From Mucilaginibacter xinganensis (lineage in GTDB: Bacteria; Bacteroidota; Bacteroidia; Sphingobacteriales; Sphingobacteriaceae), in assembly GCF_002257585.1 (NCBI RefSeq), contig NZ_CP022743.1, positions 2,666,001 through 2,730,000 on the forward strand: a DNA stretch of 64,000 bases, given 5' to 3'. Each line of letters begins with the position of its first letter. The stretch's first letter is position 1. The position numbers and the translations under genes were made by a program. The notes beneath the pieces are model-generated. The model made no database searches. It saw only the letters and a program-made list of their open reading frames with translations, and had not been told where the DNA came from. Below, piece after piece: positions 1 to 7,494 of the stretch.

Positions 1-147
1 AACTCTCAATTCACCACAGTAGAAAGCCTACGGGCTATTCAAAGGGCAAAAGAAATAGCATTATCTACTAAAACAAAAGTTAAGGTTTTTTTAAATGGCA
101 ATCCGCTTTACCTGGTTGATCGTAAAGGAAACCTTGCAGCAGCTTAA
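1..147 (+). CDS. 3' end of a small phage protein (partial)
   Basis: Frame 1 is open from the window edge to TAA at 145-147 and gives 48 residues, ending VDRKGNLAAA. The start lies left of the window. The visible part is basic and has no motif I recognise. It runs in the same direction as the early genes that follow, with a 23-nt gap to the next start, so it is probably part of the same operon. Confidence 0.55.
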   Translation, partial: NSQFTTVESLRAIQRAKEIALSTKTKVKVFLNGNPLYLVDRKGNLAAA

Positions 148-170
148 CCATATTATAAACACTTAAGATC

Positions 171-371
171 ATGAACAAAATGGAAACATTATTAGAAGCA
201 GTTGAAACTGCGATCAATGCCGAAAATACCAATATTGAATACCACGAAAAACAACTTGCCTACCATTCTGAATACCATACTAAAGCTAAAGAAGAATCTG
301 AACAAAGGAAGGCTACGCTGATAAGGGAATTATCGCTTTTGAAAGAATTATTGGACGAAGTGCCAGCTTAA
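171..371 (+). CDS. Small coiled-coil hypothetical protein
   Basis: A 66-residue acidic, strongly helical protein (residues 5-60 are rich in E, K, L and A) with no known motif. The ATG follows an A-rich leader typical of this genome. It is one of several small proteins ahead of the recombination genes. Function unknown. Confidence 0.6.
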   Translation: MNKMETLLEAVETAINAENTNIEYHEKQLAYHSEYHTKAKEESEQRKATLIRELSLLKELLDEVPA

Positions 372-443
372 AAATAACCATCGCCGATAACCACCTCAAC
401 GCTCGCAAGGCTTGAGGTTTTCCCGGCAAAAACCTATAGTAAA

Positions 444-617
444 ATGAAATCAACCCTGATAAAACTGATTTGCCTAATGTTCGGGCACGATTGGCGCCGC
501 CCTCTATACTACCAAAGAAAATGTGTAAGGTGCCACAAAATGCAGGTAAGAACCAATTACCATACATGGGAAAATTACCAACCAGTTATTAAGGAAATAA
601 AACCAATAGAAAATTAA
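444..617 (+). CDS. Small CxxC-containing hypothetical protein
   Basis: A 57-residue ORF beginning MKSTLIKLICLMFGHDW with a CVRCH motif at residues 27-31. Together with C10 and H15 this could form a small zinc site, which is inference. It ends four bases before the next start, which supports an operon. Function unknown. Confidence 0.5.
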   Translation: MKSTLIKLICLMFGHDWRRPLYYQRKCVRCHKMQVRTNYHTWENYQPVIKEIKPIEN

Positions 618-621
618 AAAT

Positions 622-930
622 ATGGAAGATTTTAAAGGAACACCTGGACCATGGGGAGTAACCCATGTTGTTGAAGGGCATAAGCCTGGAATTGATGCCT
701 ATCAAAATGGTAAGCCTACAAAAACAGTAATTCTATGGGCTACTGCAGAAGAATGGGCTGGAATCATAAATGAAGGGTCTGAACAATTAGCCAATGCAAA
801 TCTAATAGCCGCTGCACCGGAATTATTAGATGCTTTACAAAACCTTATTAAATGGAAAGTTGGAACGGTAAACCATTACCGGGCTTACAATGATGCTCAA
901 TCAGCAATTAACAAAGCACTTGGATTATAA
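622..930 (+). CDS. Phage protein with ANANLIAAAPELLDAL motif
   Basis: A 102-residue protein. Residues 57-72 carry the pattern ANxxLIAAAPELLDAL, which recurs at the C-terminal side of many small phage early proteins of unknown role. The N-terminal half (TPGPWGV) also fits that group. It sits 15 bases ahead of the next gene. Confidence 0.7.
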   Translation: MEDFKGTPGPWGVTHVVEGHKPGIDAYQNGKPTKTVILWATAEEWAGIINEGSEQLANANLIAAAPELLDALQNLIKWKVGTVNHYRAYNDAQSAINKALGL

Positions 931-945
931 AACAAAAAACCAATA

Positions 946-1332
946 ATGGAAACTCAATCAAATACCAAAATTACAACTGCATCTGTACGGGTAATGCAGA
1001 GCTTTAATTATTCAAACTTTGAAGTATCAATGTCGCTGGAAAACCCTGATGGAGTTACTCAATTAGATATTGATCAAGCGAGAATGCAAGCCCAGGCACT
1101 GACCAATAAGGCTGTAAGGGATTACCAAGAGGATAGGCAAATTGATATTAAACAGGGTGCTGAAAGTGAGCGTAAAAAATTACTGGGCAAAATTGGAGAT
1201 ATCAAAGCTTCAATACCTAAAAGAGAAATAACAGATCCTTCCGAAGTAGAGAAGATTGCTAACCTTCCGCTTTATACTCCACCTGCAAAAAAAGCTATCT
1301 CCAAAAAGCCTGTTACCAAAAAAGTTAAGTAA
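946..1332 (+). CDS. Hypothetical protein upstream of YqaJ exonuclease
   Basis: A 128-residue protein with a beta-rich N-terminal half and a lysine-rich tail (residues 110-128, PAKKAISKKPVTKKVK) that may bind nucleic acid. Its TAA overlaps the ATG of the exonuclease gene (TAATG at 1330-1334), so the two are probably translationally coupled. An accessory role in recombination is inference from context only. Confidence 0.65.
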   Translation: METQSNTKITTASVRVMQSFNYSNFEVSMSLENPDGVTQLDIDQARMQAQALTNKAVRDYQEDRQIDIKQGAESERKKLLGKIGDIKASIPKREITDPSEVEKIANLPLYTPPAKKAISKKPVTKKVK

Positions 1333-2078
1333 TGGAAGAAATCCAATTCATACAGCCTCATACTACTGAATGGGATGAGGCGCGGCTCGGTCGTTTAACA
1401 TCTTCGGAGATTCATAAGATATTTGTGAAGCCCCGAAGTAAGAGCGAACGGTTTTCAGAAGGTGCCGAAACCTACATCTATGAGAAGATAGCCGAACACC
1501 TTACAAGGGAATGTAAAAAGGTGCCTGAAACGGAAGCTATTTTAAGAGGCTTGGCAGAGGAGCAATACGCAAGGGAAAGGTATGTTCAGATAACCGGCCA
1601 TGAAGTAACTGACAGCTGCTTTATAGCCTACAATTCAATATTTGGCGGGACGAATGACGGAAACATTATCATAGATAAAAAGCACAAAGGCATTATAGAA
1701 ATAAAATGCCCTGACAGTAAAAAGTTTGTTGAAATATGTGCCTGTCAAAGCGCTGAAGAACTTGGCAAAATTGATAAGCAATACAAACACCAACCACAGG
1801 CTAACATCTTTATTTCCGGTGCTGAATTCTGTGATTTTGTGGCCTATGATGATCGGGTAAGAATACCTGAGCTTCAATTAAAAATAATTCGCATTTATCC
1901 TGATATGGAATGGCAAAAAGAATTTAAATCCCTGATAGGGGATGTTGCCGAAATGATGAATGAAAAGCTAACGGCCATACTAAATACACCCGAAAATAAT
2001 TTACAGTTCAAAGCCTCAAAAATAGATAACTCAAAGCTTGAGGGTTTGACTCAAACACTTAATCAATTGAGCGCATGA
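1332..2078 (+). CDS. YqaJ-type phage recombination exonuclease
   Basis: A 248-residue protein of the YqaJ / lambda-exonuclease-like PD-(D/E)XK family, which resects dsDNA ends for single-strand annealing. The N-terminus WDEARLGRLTSSEIHKIF matches the family opening (W, R, G, T/S-ASE). The nuclease core shows GGTNDGNI near residue 105 and IEIKCP near residue 122, giving the D...ExK triad. The family is usually 200-350 residues, so this looks full length. Neighbours (RusA-like resolvase, helicase) fit a phage recombination module. Its TGA overlaps the ATG of a possible small ORF. Confidence 0.85.
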   Translation: MEEIQFIQPHTTEWDEARLGRLTSSEIHKIFVKPRSKSERFSEGAETYIYEKIAEHLTRECKKVPETEAILRGLAEEQYARERYVQITGHEVTDSCFIAYNSIFGGTNDGNIIIDKKHKGIIEIKCPDSKKFVEICACQSAEELGKIDKQYKHQPQANIFISGAEFCDFVAYDDRVRIPELQLKIIRIYPDMEWQKEFKSLIGDVAEMMNEKLTAILNTPENNLQFKASKIDNSKLEGLTQTLNQLSA

Positions 2079-2215
2079 TAAACGATAGAATTAAGGTAAC
2101 AGGGGGAAACGTGAAAGGCACAGATGAAGTTAAGGCGATAAATCTCGTTATCGTAAGCCGTAAAGGATTCACAACGCCTCACCACGAGTTGGAAACGCCG
2201 ACAGTACGCAGATAA
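2075..2215 (+). CDS. Possible 46-residue ORF overlapping yqaJ stop
   Basis: ATGA overlap with the preceding gene and an ORF beginning MINDRIKVTGGNVKG. The frame reopens after TAA 2213-2215 for 29 more codons to 2305, which may mean an interrupted gene. The DNA here is less AT-rich than its neighbours and holds several inverted repeats, so it may not be coding at all. Confidence 0.3.
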   Translation: MINDRIKVTGGNVKGTDEVKAINLVIVSRKGFTTPHHELETPTVRR

Positions 2216-2290
2216 AAGCCCGTCCTACTGTATTGGTTCGATACCAGTTTCTATCGCGCCAACCCCATAGCTCTCAAGGCATGGGGATTT
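2130..2290 (+). other. Unexplained structured segment between yqaJ and next gene
   Basis: This segment contains three stem-forming repeats: CGATAA/TTATCG near 2137-2154, CGATA/TATCG at 2239-2256, and CCCCAT/ATGGGG at 2263-2268 and 2281-2286. All three frames are largely open from 2164 to 2268, as expected for less AT-rich non-coding DNA. I cannot assign a function; a structured RNA or a decayed gene are both possible. Confidence 0.35.
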
Positions 2291-2317
2291 GGCAGTAAAC
2301 GATAAATTATTTTCATC

Positions 2318-2926
2318 ATGACAGATTCATCTAAAATCAAAAAGGACATCCGAAGTATAATCTTCGTGTCCTCTGCAAAAACAATTATTAAACACCAGGT
2401 AAATTTTCAGCCGCTAAATCACAATAAGCCGGTTGATGAAGAAATCCCCCTAAAGTCAAACATGGAACGCCATGATGATTTTAACAGGGCAATGGACCGG
2501 TTTAAAGTTCACCTTATGGTAAGAGCCGAATTGGTTGAGCCCAAAGACAGATTAGGAAAGGTTATTACTAAAGAGTTTTTCGATGATCATATTTTTGAAG
2601 AAGATGATCGCTTTGCAGGGGTTGAAGTTGAGGCGATAATTTTCACCACAAAAACCGATACCACTTCTTTCCAAATTGTCGGCACTAAAACCACTGTTGA
2701 TGGTGAAGTAATTCATTTAAAATCACCTGTGATCTCAACATTAACGCTACCTGATGGATATAACTATCCGCTGCGTATTCTGGCTGATGAACATAAAGAA
2801 ACATTGCTTTTAGAAGCTCAGGAGTTTTTGAAATACAAGTCGAACGCCATGACCTTGTTTAGTTCACCTAATGTTTCAAAGCCGCTGCCTAAAAAGGCCG
2901 CTGCCGCCACACCAGCTTTCAACTAA
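2318..2926 (+). CDS. Hypothetical early protein (recombination context)
   Basis: A 202-residue, beta-rich acidic protein with a basic, alanine/proline-rich tail (KPLPKKAAAATPAF). I recognise no family. It lies between an exonuclease and a RusA-like resolvase, where phages often place a single-strand annealing or ssDNA-binding protein. The flexible tail would suit that, but this is inference from position only. Confidence 0.65.
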   Translation: MTDSSKIKKDIRSIIFVSSAKTIIKHQVNFQPLNHNKPVDEEIPLKSNMERHDDFNRAMDRFKVHLMVRAELVEPKDRLGKVITKEFFDDHIFEEDDRFAGVEVEAIIFTTKTDTTSFQIVGTKTTVDGEVIHLKSPVISTLTLPDGYNYPLRILADEHKETLLLEAQEFLKYKSNAMTLFSSPNVSKPLPKKAAAATPAFN

Positions 2927-2929
2927 GCT

Positions 2930-3505
2930 ATGGAAAATCAGACCGAGCTTTACAAAGCAACAGAAGCACAGCATTTGATTGTGTCCATACGTGCTATGAA
3001 CCCTTGTAAAGCTCGTACTGAAGCTGTATTGCAGCTTCAAAAGCAAGCAGAGAATTGGATAACAGAAAACGCCCATTTAGGTATTTACATAAAAGGAAAC
3101 GTACCCAGTTCAAAGAATTCAAAGGAAATAGGGATGTACAAAAAATATGTTCCGGATCCTGATAATCCAATGAACACGAAAGGAATATTAAAAGAATTCC
3201 ATACACTGCAAGATTCAGCCACAACCAAAGAATACAGGCTCGTTTCACGCCCTCAATGGATAGATAATAAGCGCAAGTTTAAAAGTCTGTCAGAGGGGCT
3301 AAAAATGCCTCTAAATGTAGAGTTCACTTTTATACGGGATAGCATGCGTAGGTTCGACTATCATAATGCCGTTCAAGTATGTGCTGATGTAATGGTTGAA
3401 TGCGGGTATATAACCGATGATGAAACCTGTTATTTAAAGCCTGTTTTCGGTGAAGTATTCTATTCAAAAAGCCTTGCAGGGGTAGTAATGAAAGTTTTAA
3501 AATAA
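2930..3505 (+). CDS. rusA: RusA-like Holliday junction resolvase
   Basis: A 191-residue protein with the hallmarks of RusA endodeoxyribonucleases, which cut Holliday junctions at paired acidic residues. PSSKNSK near residue 60 matches the N-terminal PxxKNR-type loop. RRFDYHNAVQVCADVM followed by CGYITDDET (residues 140-165) matches the D-x2-N ... D ... DD core. The usual lysine after the D-x2-N motif is not conserved (NAVQ). It starts four bases after the previous gene and is longer than E. coli RusA (120 aa) because of an insert at about residues 70-110. Confidence 0.75.
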   Translation: MENQTELYKATEAQHLIVSIRAMNPCKARTEAVLQLQKQAENWITENAHLGIYIKGNVPSSKNSKEIGMYKKYVPDPDNPMNTKGILKEFHTLQDSATTKEYRLVSRPQWIDNKRKFKSLSEGLKMPLNVEFTFIRDSMRRFDYHNAVQVCADVMVECGYITDDETCYLKPVFGEVFYSKSLAGVVMKVLK

Positions 3506-3516
3506 TCAATAATATT

Positions 3517-3822
3517 ATGAGCGAAGAAATTTATAATCCACTATCATGTGACCACCGCAAACCAAACGGTTTATCTGCTTACGGTTTCCTTTCTGGTTTA
3601 TCAGGTAGTGGCCCAAATTTGCGTTACCAACATAACCTATCAGTATGCCTAAGGTGCGGTGAAATACGTGTACAGGGCTTTGAATTGATTGATGGCAAAA
3701 TACATAGGTATTACCGTGAGTTTTCATTATACTATCCTGATGCGGTCGCGGCAATTGTCAAGAACTGCAACTACATGAACAGAGAAACAGAGGGATATAC
3801 ACCTTTTACGCAAGAAAAATGA
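3517..3822 (+). CDS. Hypothetical protein with Cys/His residues
   Basis: A 101-residue protein containing CDHRK near the N-terminus and CLRCGE at about residues 46-51, a possible zinc-binding knuckle. The ATG of the next ORF lies inside its last codons (3819), so the two genes overlap by four bases. Function unknown. Confidence 0.6.
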   Translation: MSEEIYNPLSCDHRKPNGLSAYGFLSGLSGSGPNLRYQHNLSVCLRCGEIRVQGFELIDGKIHRYYREFSLYYPDAVAAIVKNCNYMNRETEGYTPFTQEK

Positions 3823-4001
3823 ACATCCCAATATACCAGGAGCCAAAAGAGCTTTCAGAATATCAAATGGAGAATTGCATTTTCTGTAACGAGCAAACAA
3901 TATACTGGACAGTTGACCCGGAAATAAATAGGCCTGTATGTCCTTTATGTAGTGTAGTGAATTCAACTTTAGATATACCAAAAGCACCATACAATTACTG
4001 A
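3819..4001 (+). CDS. Small zinc-ribbon-like protein
   Basis: A 60-residue protein with two CxxC knuckles, CIFC (about residues 21-24) and CPLC (about residues 41-44), the layout of a minimal zinc ribbon. Its TGA overlaps the ATG at 4001. The two cysteine pairs are the only recognisable feature. Confidence 0.6.
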   Translation: MNIPIYQEPKELSEYQMENCIFCNEQTIYWTVDPEINRPVCPLCSVVNSTLDIPKAPYNY

Positions 4002-4243
4002 TGGATTTAAAAGAAATTTTCGAGTTGGATTTTAATCCTAAAAGGGAATTTACAGTAGTGTTTCAGCCAATAAAAAAGCCAGGAACTGAACGCAAAAGAT
4101 TTTTGATTTCTATCAATAGGTTACCCGATTATATTGGTGAAAATTGGACGATTTATGCTGTTAGAAAAATGCTAAATATGATGGGCAACAAAGACCGCAT
4201 TAAAATACGCCATATAGGCTTTATAGACGCATACAGAAAGTAA
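4001..4243 (+). CDS. Hypothetical phage protein
   Basis: An 80-residue basic protein (QPIKKPGTERKRFLI) that overlaps the preceding stop codon by one base. No family recognised. It closes the run of small genes before the replication initiator. The following 95 bases are AT-rich and hold no ORF. Confidence 0.55.
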   Translation: MDLKEIFELDFNPKREFTVVFQPIKKPGTERKRFLISINRLPDYIGENWTIYAVRKMLNMMGNKDRIKIRHIGFIDAYRK

Positions 4244-4338
4244 AGCTGATGCAATACTCATTAAGCTTGTAAAGATGGCTTAAAACGCAAAAAATACTAA
4301 AAGTAAATTCGGTTTAATATATCAACCCTAACTAACCA

Positions 4339-5121
4339 ATGAACGCACTACGAAATACATTAACTCAAGACGCCTTTTGGCAGATAAATAAAGCCCTTGT
4401 TTCGGCATTTGGAATAGAGGGTGCCGTTGTGTTAACCGACCTGATAGAGAAATATTATCACTTTTCTGATCGAAAACAAACAATAAAAAGGGATGAAAAA
4501 GATTGGTTTTTTTTTACCGCTGAAGATATACAGGACACTTTTAAAATTAGTTATAAAGTTCAAAAGAGAGTTCTGATGGAATTAAGAGATAAAAACCTAA
4601 TAGAGACTAAGGTTATGCAGGTGCCAGCTAAAGTACATATTCATCTTTGTGAGCGAAATGTGCTTAAATTCTTAAATGAAGCCAGTATTGCCCAAACGTC
4701 AAAACTGGAATTGCCCAAACGGCAATACTTGAATTGCCCAAAAGGAAAAACTAACTATAATAATACTATAGATAATAATTCTTTATTTAACAATAAAGAA
4801 TATGATGTTTTTGAAGAATTTGTTGAAACCTTTAATAAAATCAGAAAAGCAAAATTCAAACCCCTTGATAAACTTCGCCCTGTTTTCGCTAAACGATTAA
4901 AGACTTATTCAAAAGAAGACATCCTTCATGCGCTCACAAACGCTATGGCAACCCAACATCACATTGATAACAAATTCAATGATCTAACCCCTGAATTCAT
5001 TTTAAGGGAAGATAAGCTGGAGAAATACATCAACTACAATTCAAAAAAAGAATCACAGGTAAAGGAAGCGCCGGCACCGGCTGTTATTGATCATCGTACC
5101 CGCGCACTTAAACCAAGATGA
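4339..5121 (+). CDS. Phage replication initiator / helicase loader (wHTH)
   Basis: A 260-residue protein immediately upstream of, and overlapping (ATGA at 5118), the DnaB gene. The N-terminal 110 residues read as a winged helix-turn-helix (FFTAEDIQDTFKISYKVQKRVLMELRDKNLIETKV), as in phage replisome-organiser proteins. Residues 155-245 resemble the C-terminal helical domain found in such proteins, including the LTPEFILRED.KLEKYI type ending. The middle, low-complexity linker (about residues 115-155) is encoded by three tandem iterons and an AT-rich stretch, as in lambda O, so the gene probably carries the phage origin. The exact biochemical role (origin binding or helicase loading) is inferred. 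Confidence 0.75.
   Translation: MNALRNTLTQDAFWQINKALVSAFGIEGAVVLTDLIEKYYHFSDRKQTIKRDEKDWFFFTAEDIQDTFKISYKVQKRVLMELRDKNLIETKVMQVPAKVHIHLCERNVLKFLNEASIAQTSKLELPKRQYLNCPKGKTNYNNTIDNNSLFNNKEYDVFEEFVETFNKIRKAKFKPLDKLRPVFAKRLKTYSKEDILHALTNAMATQHHIDNKFNDLTPEFILREDKLEKYINYNSKKESQVKEAPAPAVIDHRTRALKPR
4687..4755 (+). repeat. Three tandem 23-bp iterons (putative origin)
   Basis: ATTGCCCAAAC occurs at 4687 and 4710 and ATTGCCCAAAA at 4733, spaced exactly 23 bp. The first two 23-bp units agree at 20 of 23 positions; the third agrees at about 17. Because 23 is not a multiple of three, the copies are read in different frames, so protein constraint does not explain the repeat. An inverted partial copy (GGCAATACT) lies at 4721-4729. 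Confidence 0.75.
4756..4805. other. AT-rich stretch beside iterons (putative DNA unwinding element)
   Basis: About 50 bp, almost entirely A and T, lie directly after the third iteron inside the initiator gene. The order iterons then AT-rich DNA matches iteron-type origins such as lambda ori. Function is inferred. Confidence 0.55.
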
Positions 5122-6506
5122 GTAGGAATCAAACAAATTATTCAGGATTAGGAAAATTACCTCCGCAGTCCATCGAACTTGAAGAAGCTGTCTTAGGTGC
5201 GATAATGGAGATGGATGTTATCTCAACAGTTATTGACATGTTGAGGCCGGAGATGTTCTACAAAACAAATCATCAAATTATTTATTCAGTAATGCTTTCA
5301 CTTGCAAAGCAAAACGAACCCATAGATGAATTAACCGTTATTGCCACGCTACGGGCTTCAGGAGAGCTTGAAAGCGTTGGAGGCATGTTCTATGTCACCG
5401 AACTGACAAGACGCGTTGCAAGCGCTGCAAACATCGAATTCAATGCCCGTATCATAGTTCAAAAGTTTTTAGCCAGGGAAGTTATAAGAATTTCAACCGA
5501 GGCTATACAGACAGCTTATGAAGATACCACAGATGTACTGGAACTGGTTGAACAAGTAGAGAAAAATATCTATGACTTATCATCCCATAAAAACAGCAAA
5601 AAGCAAAGTAAAATATCTGACGTGGTTGATGAGTGTATAGAAATTTTAAGCACCCCGATTAAAAACGGATTAACAGGTATTCCTACAGGCCTTACGAATT
5701 TGGATAAATTAACCAATGGTTGGCAGGATACGGACTTAATCATAATTGCAGCCCGGCCAGCGATGGGAAAAACGGCTTTTGTATTGCATTGCGCCAAATA
5801 TCCGGCAATCAAATTAAATAAACCTGTTTTGCTTTTCTCACTTGAAATGTCAGAAGTTCAATTGGGTAACAGGATGATTGCAGATGAAGCCGGTATTTGC
5901 TTAGATGATATTCAAAAAAGGAATTTAAGCCCGTACGATAAAGAAAAGGTTATTAGCCTTACCCGTAATCTTAAAAAATCGCCACTGATCATAGATGATA
6001 CCCCGGCACTTAACATTTTAGAATTTCGGGCTAAATGCCGAAGGGCAAAGCAGCAGCATGATATTAAATTAATCATAATCGACTACCTGCAGTTGATGGT
6101 AGGGGATGCTGGAAACCGAAACGGAAACCGGGAACAGGAGATAGGTAGCATTTCAAGAATGTTAAAAGCGGTGGCAAAAGAGTTGAAAGTCCCTGTTATC
6201 GCTTTATCTCAATTAAGCCGTAAGGTTGAGGAACGTGCCAATAAAATGCCGATGCTATCTGATATCAGGGAATCAGGATCTATCGAACAGGATGCGGACA
6301 TGGTTATCTTCCTGCATAGACCCGAATACTACGGAATAACAGAGTTTGAAGGTAAAAGTGTGGTCGGTAAGCTATCTGCCATAATTGCAAAGCATCGTAA
6401 CGGTGTATGTGATACCGCCCAGCTCGACCTTAATGCAGCTTATATGCGCTTAACAGATTGGGAAATTGATTTTGAACCAACAGAACTGAAAGGAGAATCA
6501 TTTTAA
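5118..6506 (+). CDS. dnaB: Replicative DNA helicase, DnaB family
   Basis: A 462-residue hexameric 5'-3' helicase for phage DNA replication. The N-terminal domain starts LPPQSIELEEAVLGAIM, as in cellular DnaB. The RecA-like C-terminal domain has Walker A AARPAMGKTAF (about residue 212), Walker B LIIIDYLQLM (about 318), ALSQLSRKVEERANKMPMLSDIRESGSIEQDAD and a final KHRNG element. Length and motif order are normal for DnaB. It overlaps the initiator gene by four bases and the next gene by one (TAATG at 6504). Confidence 0.95.
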   Translation: MSRNQTNYSGLGKLPPQSIELEEAVLGAIMEMDVISTVIDMLRPEMFYKTNHQIIYSVMLSLAKQNEPIDELTVIATLRASGELESVGGMFYVTELTRRVASAANIEFNARIIVQKFLAREVIRISTEAIQTAYEDTTDVLELVEQVEKNIYDLSSHKNSKKQSKISDVVDECIEILSTPIKNGLTGIPTGLTNLDKLTNGWQDTDLIIIAARPAMGKTAFVLHCAKYPAIKLNKPVLLFSLEMSEVQLGNRMIADEAGICLDDIQKRNLSPYDKEKVISLTRNLKKSPLIIDDTPALNILEFRAKCRRAKQQHDIKLIIIDYLQLMVGDAGNRNGNREQEIGSISRMLKAVAKELKVPVIALSQLSRKVEERANKMPMLSDIRESGSIEQDADMVIFLHRPEYYGITEFEGKSVVGKLSAIIAKHRNGVCDTAQLDLNAAYMRLTDWEIDFEPTELKGESF

Positions 6507-6802
6507 TGAAAAGGTACTTTTTTGTTTATGCCAATGAGGAAAGAACGCTGCTGCATGCAGGGGTAACAAGTGATATAGTAAAAACAATGAAGTTTTATGA
6601 TGGGCTTATAACCTTATTGCCAAAGCCTAAAAAACTAAACTACCTGGTTTACCTTGAGGATACGGTTTTGGAAGTAATAGCACAAAAAAAGCTAATAGAA
6701 TTCGGGGGTATGAAGCAAGTAGAAAAGGTAAAGCTGGTTGAATCAGTAAATCCTCAATTTATTGAAATAACAGCCGAAAGTTTGCAGCATCAGGGATGGT
6801 AA
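6506..6802 (+). CDS. Hypothetical phage protein
   Basis: A 98-residue protein with alternating beta and alpha segments; no family recognised. Its ATG overlaps the dnaB stop codon, so it is probably translated with the helicase. The next ORF starts seven bases before its end. Confidence 0.6.
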   Translation: MKRYFFVYANEERTLLHAGVTSDIVKTMKFYDGLITLLPKPKKLNYLVYLEDTVLEVIAQKKLIEFGGMKQVEKVKLVESVNPQFIEITAESLQHQGW

Positions 6803-6996
6803 AGTTTCAAGATACCTTAAACCTTTGGTATGTGAAATTTAGGAAAATGAAGCTTGGAGAAAAGTTAGACATTCAAACAGTAGGTAAACGGGACCCGAAA
6901 CTGTTCTTAGACATCTGTAAAAGCTTTATAGATGAGAATGCAGACTTTGAATTGAGTAACGATAAAAAGTATTTAAAGAGAATTAACAAATTTTAA
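6796..6996 (+). CDS. Small hypothetical protein
   Basis: A 66-residue basic protein overlapping the preceding gene by seven bases. It has no recognised motif. Tight packing on both sides supports expression as part of the replication operon. Confidence 0.5.
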   Translation: MVKFQDTLNLWYVKFRKMKLGEKLDIQTVGKRDPKLFLDICKSFIDENADFELSNDKKYLKRINKF

Positions 6997-6997
6997 G

Positions 6998-7402
6998 ATG
7001 ATTAAACTAAATACTGGTACACCGAAAAATTTAGGGATTGCTAACGGCATTGAGCCATGCCCATTTTGTGGAGCTAATGAGGGCGAAAATGGGCCTATAC
7101 TTGGGCAAGATGGTCATAGATGGATGATTACTTGTTTAAGTTGTAATGTTCAATTTATTGACGATAGAAAGGATAAAGTACAATCGCATTGGAACAGGCG
7201 GGAAGGAATGGTGAAAAAGGATGAGGTGGTGAAGTTAATACAATACAAAATAAATCACCACGGGGCCGAGGAAGCAATAAAAGGTCAGATACTTGATGAC
7301 CCGCGCCATCATAATGATAAAGAGCTATTTGCAGAAATAAACGAGCACAGAGCTTTTAAAAAGGAATTAACTGAACTTTTAACCCAAATAAATGAATTAT
7401 AA
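6998..7402 (+). CDS. Lar-like restriction-alleviation / zinc finger protein
   Basis: A 134-residue protein. Residues 20-67 contain CPFCGAN, then CLSCNVQF and finally SHWNRRE, which is the CPFCG ... CxxC ... WNxR pattern of the Lar family (phage Rac Lar modulates type I restriction and modification). The C-terminal half is helical and unassigned. The neighbouring methyltransferase genes fit an anti-restriction role, but Lar-like zinc proteins are common in phages and most are untested. Confidence 0.65.
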   Translation: MIKLNTGTPKNLGIANGIEPCPFCGANEGENGPILGQDGHRWMITCLSCNVQFIDDRKDKVQSHWNRREGMVKKDEVVKLIQYKINHHGAEEAIKGQILDDPRHHNDKELFAEINEHRAFKKELTELLTQINEL

Positions 7403-7476
7403 GATTTATTAAAATAAATTACCGCAAATAAAAATTAACAAACAAGAGTAGGAAACCTAAAAAAAACAACGACATC

Positions 7477-7494
7477 ATGAACACACCAAAATGA
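7477..7494 (+). other. Five-codon mini-ORF overlapping the next start
   Basis: ATGAACACACCAAAATGA encodes MNTPK and its TGA (7492-7494) overlaps the ATG at 7491. It follows a leader with TAGGAAAC (7449-7456). A similar arrangement occurs at 11614-11628. It may couple translation of the large downstream gene; this is inference. Confidence 0.35.

Noticed and set aside
313-567. 84-residue minus-strand ORF
   Set aside because: It overlaps two plus-strand early ORFs with better starts and spacing.
1-2000. Left attachment site of the prophage
   Set aside because: No copy of the tmRNA 3' end (GGGTTCGAATCCC with GGCTCCA) was found near the left edge, so the prophage boundary must be outside the window.
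2231-2260. tRNA-like T arm (GGTTCGATACC followed by GCGCCA)
   Set aside because: A T-loop-like element with a weak five-pair stem is present, but no matching 5' acceptor, D arm or anticodon arm can be placed upstream at the right distances.
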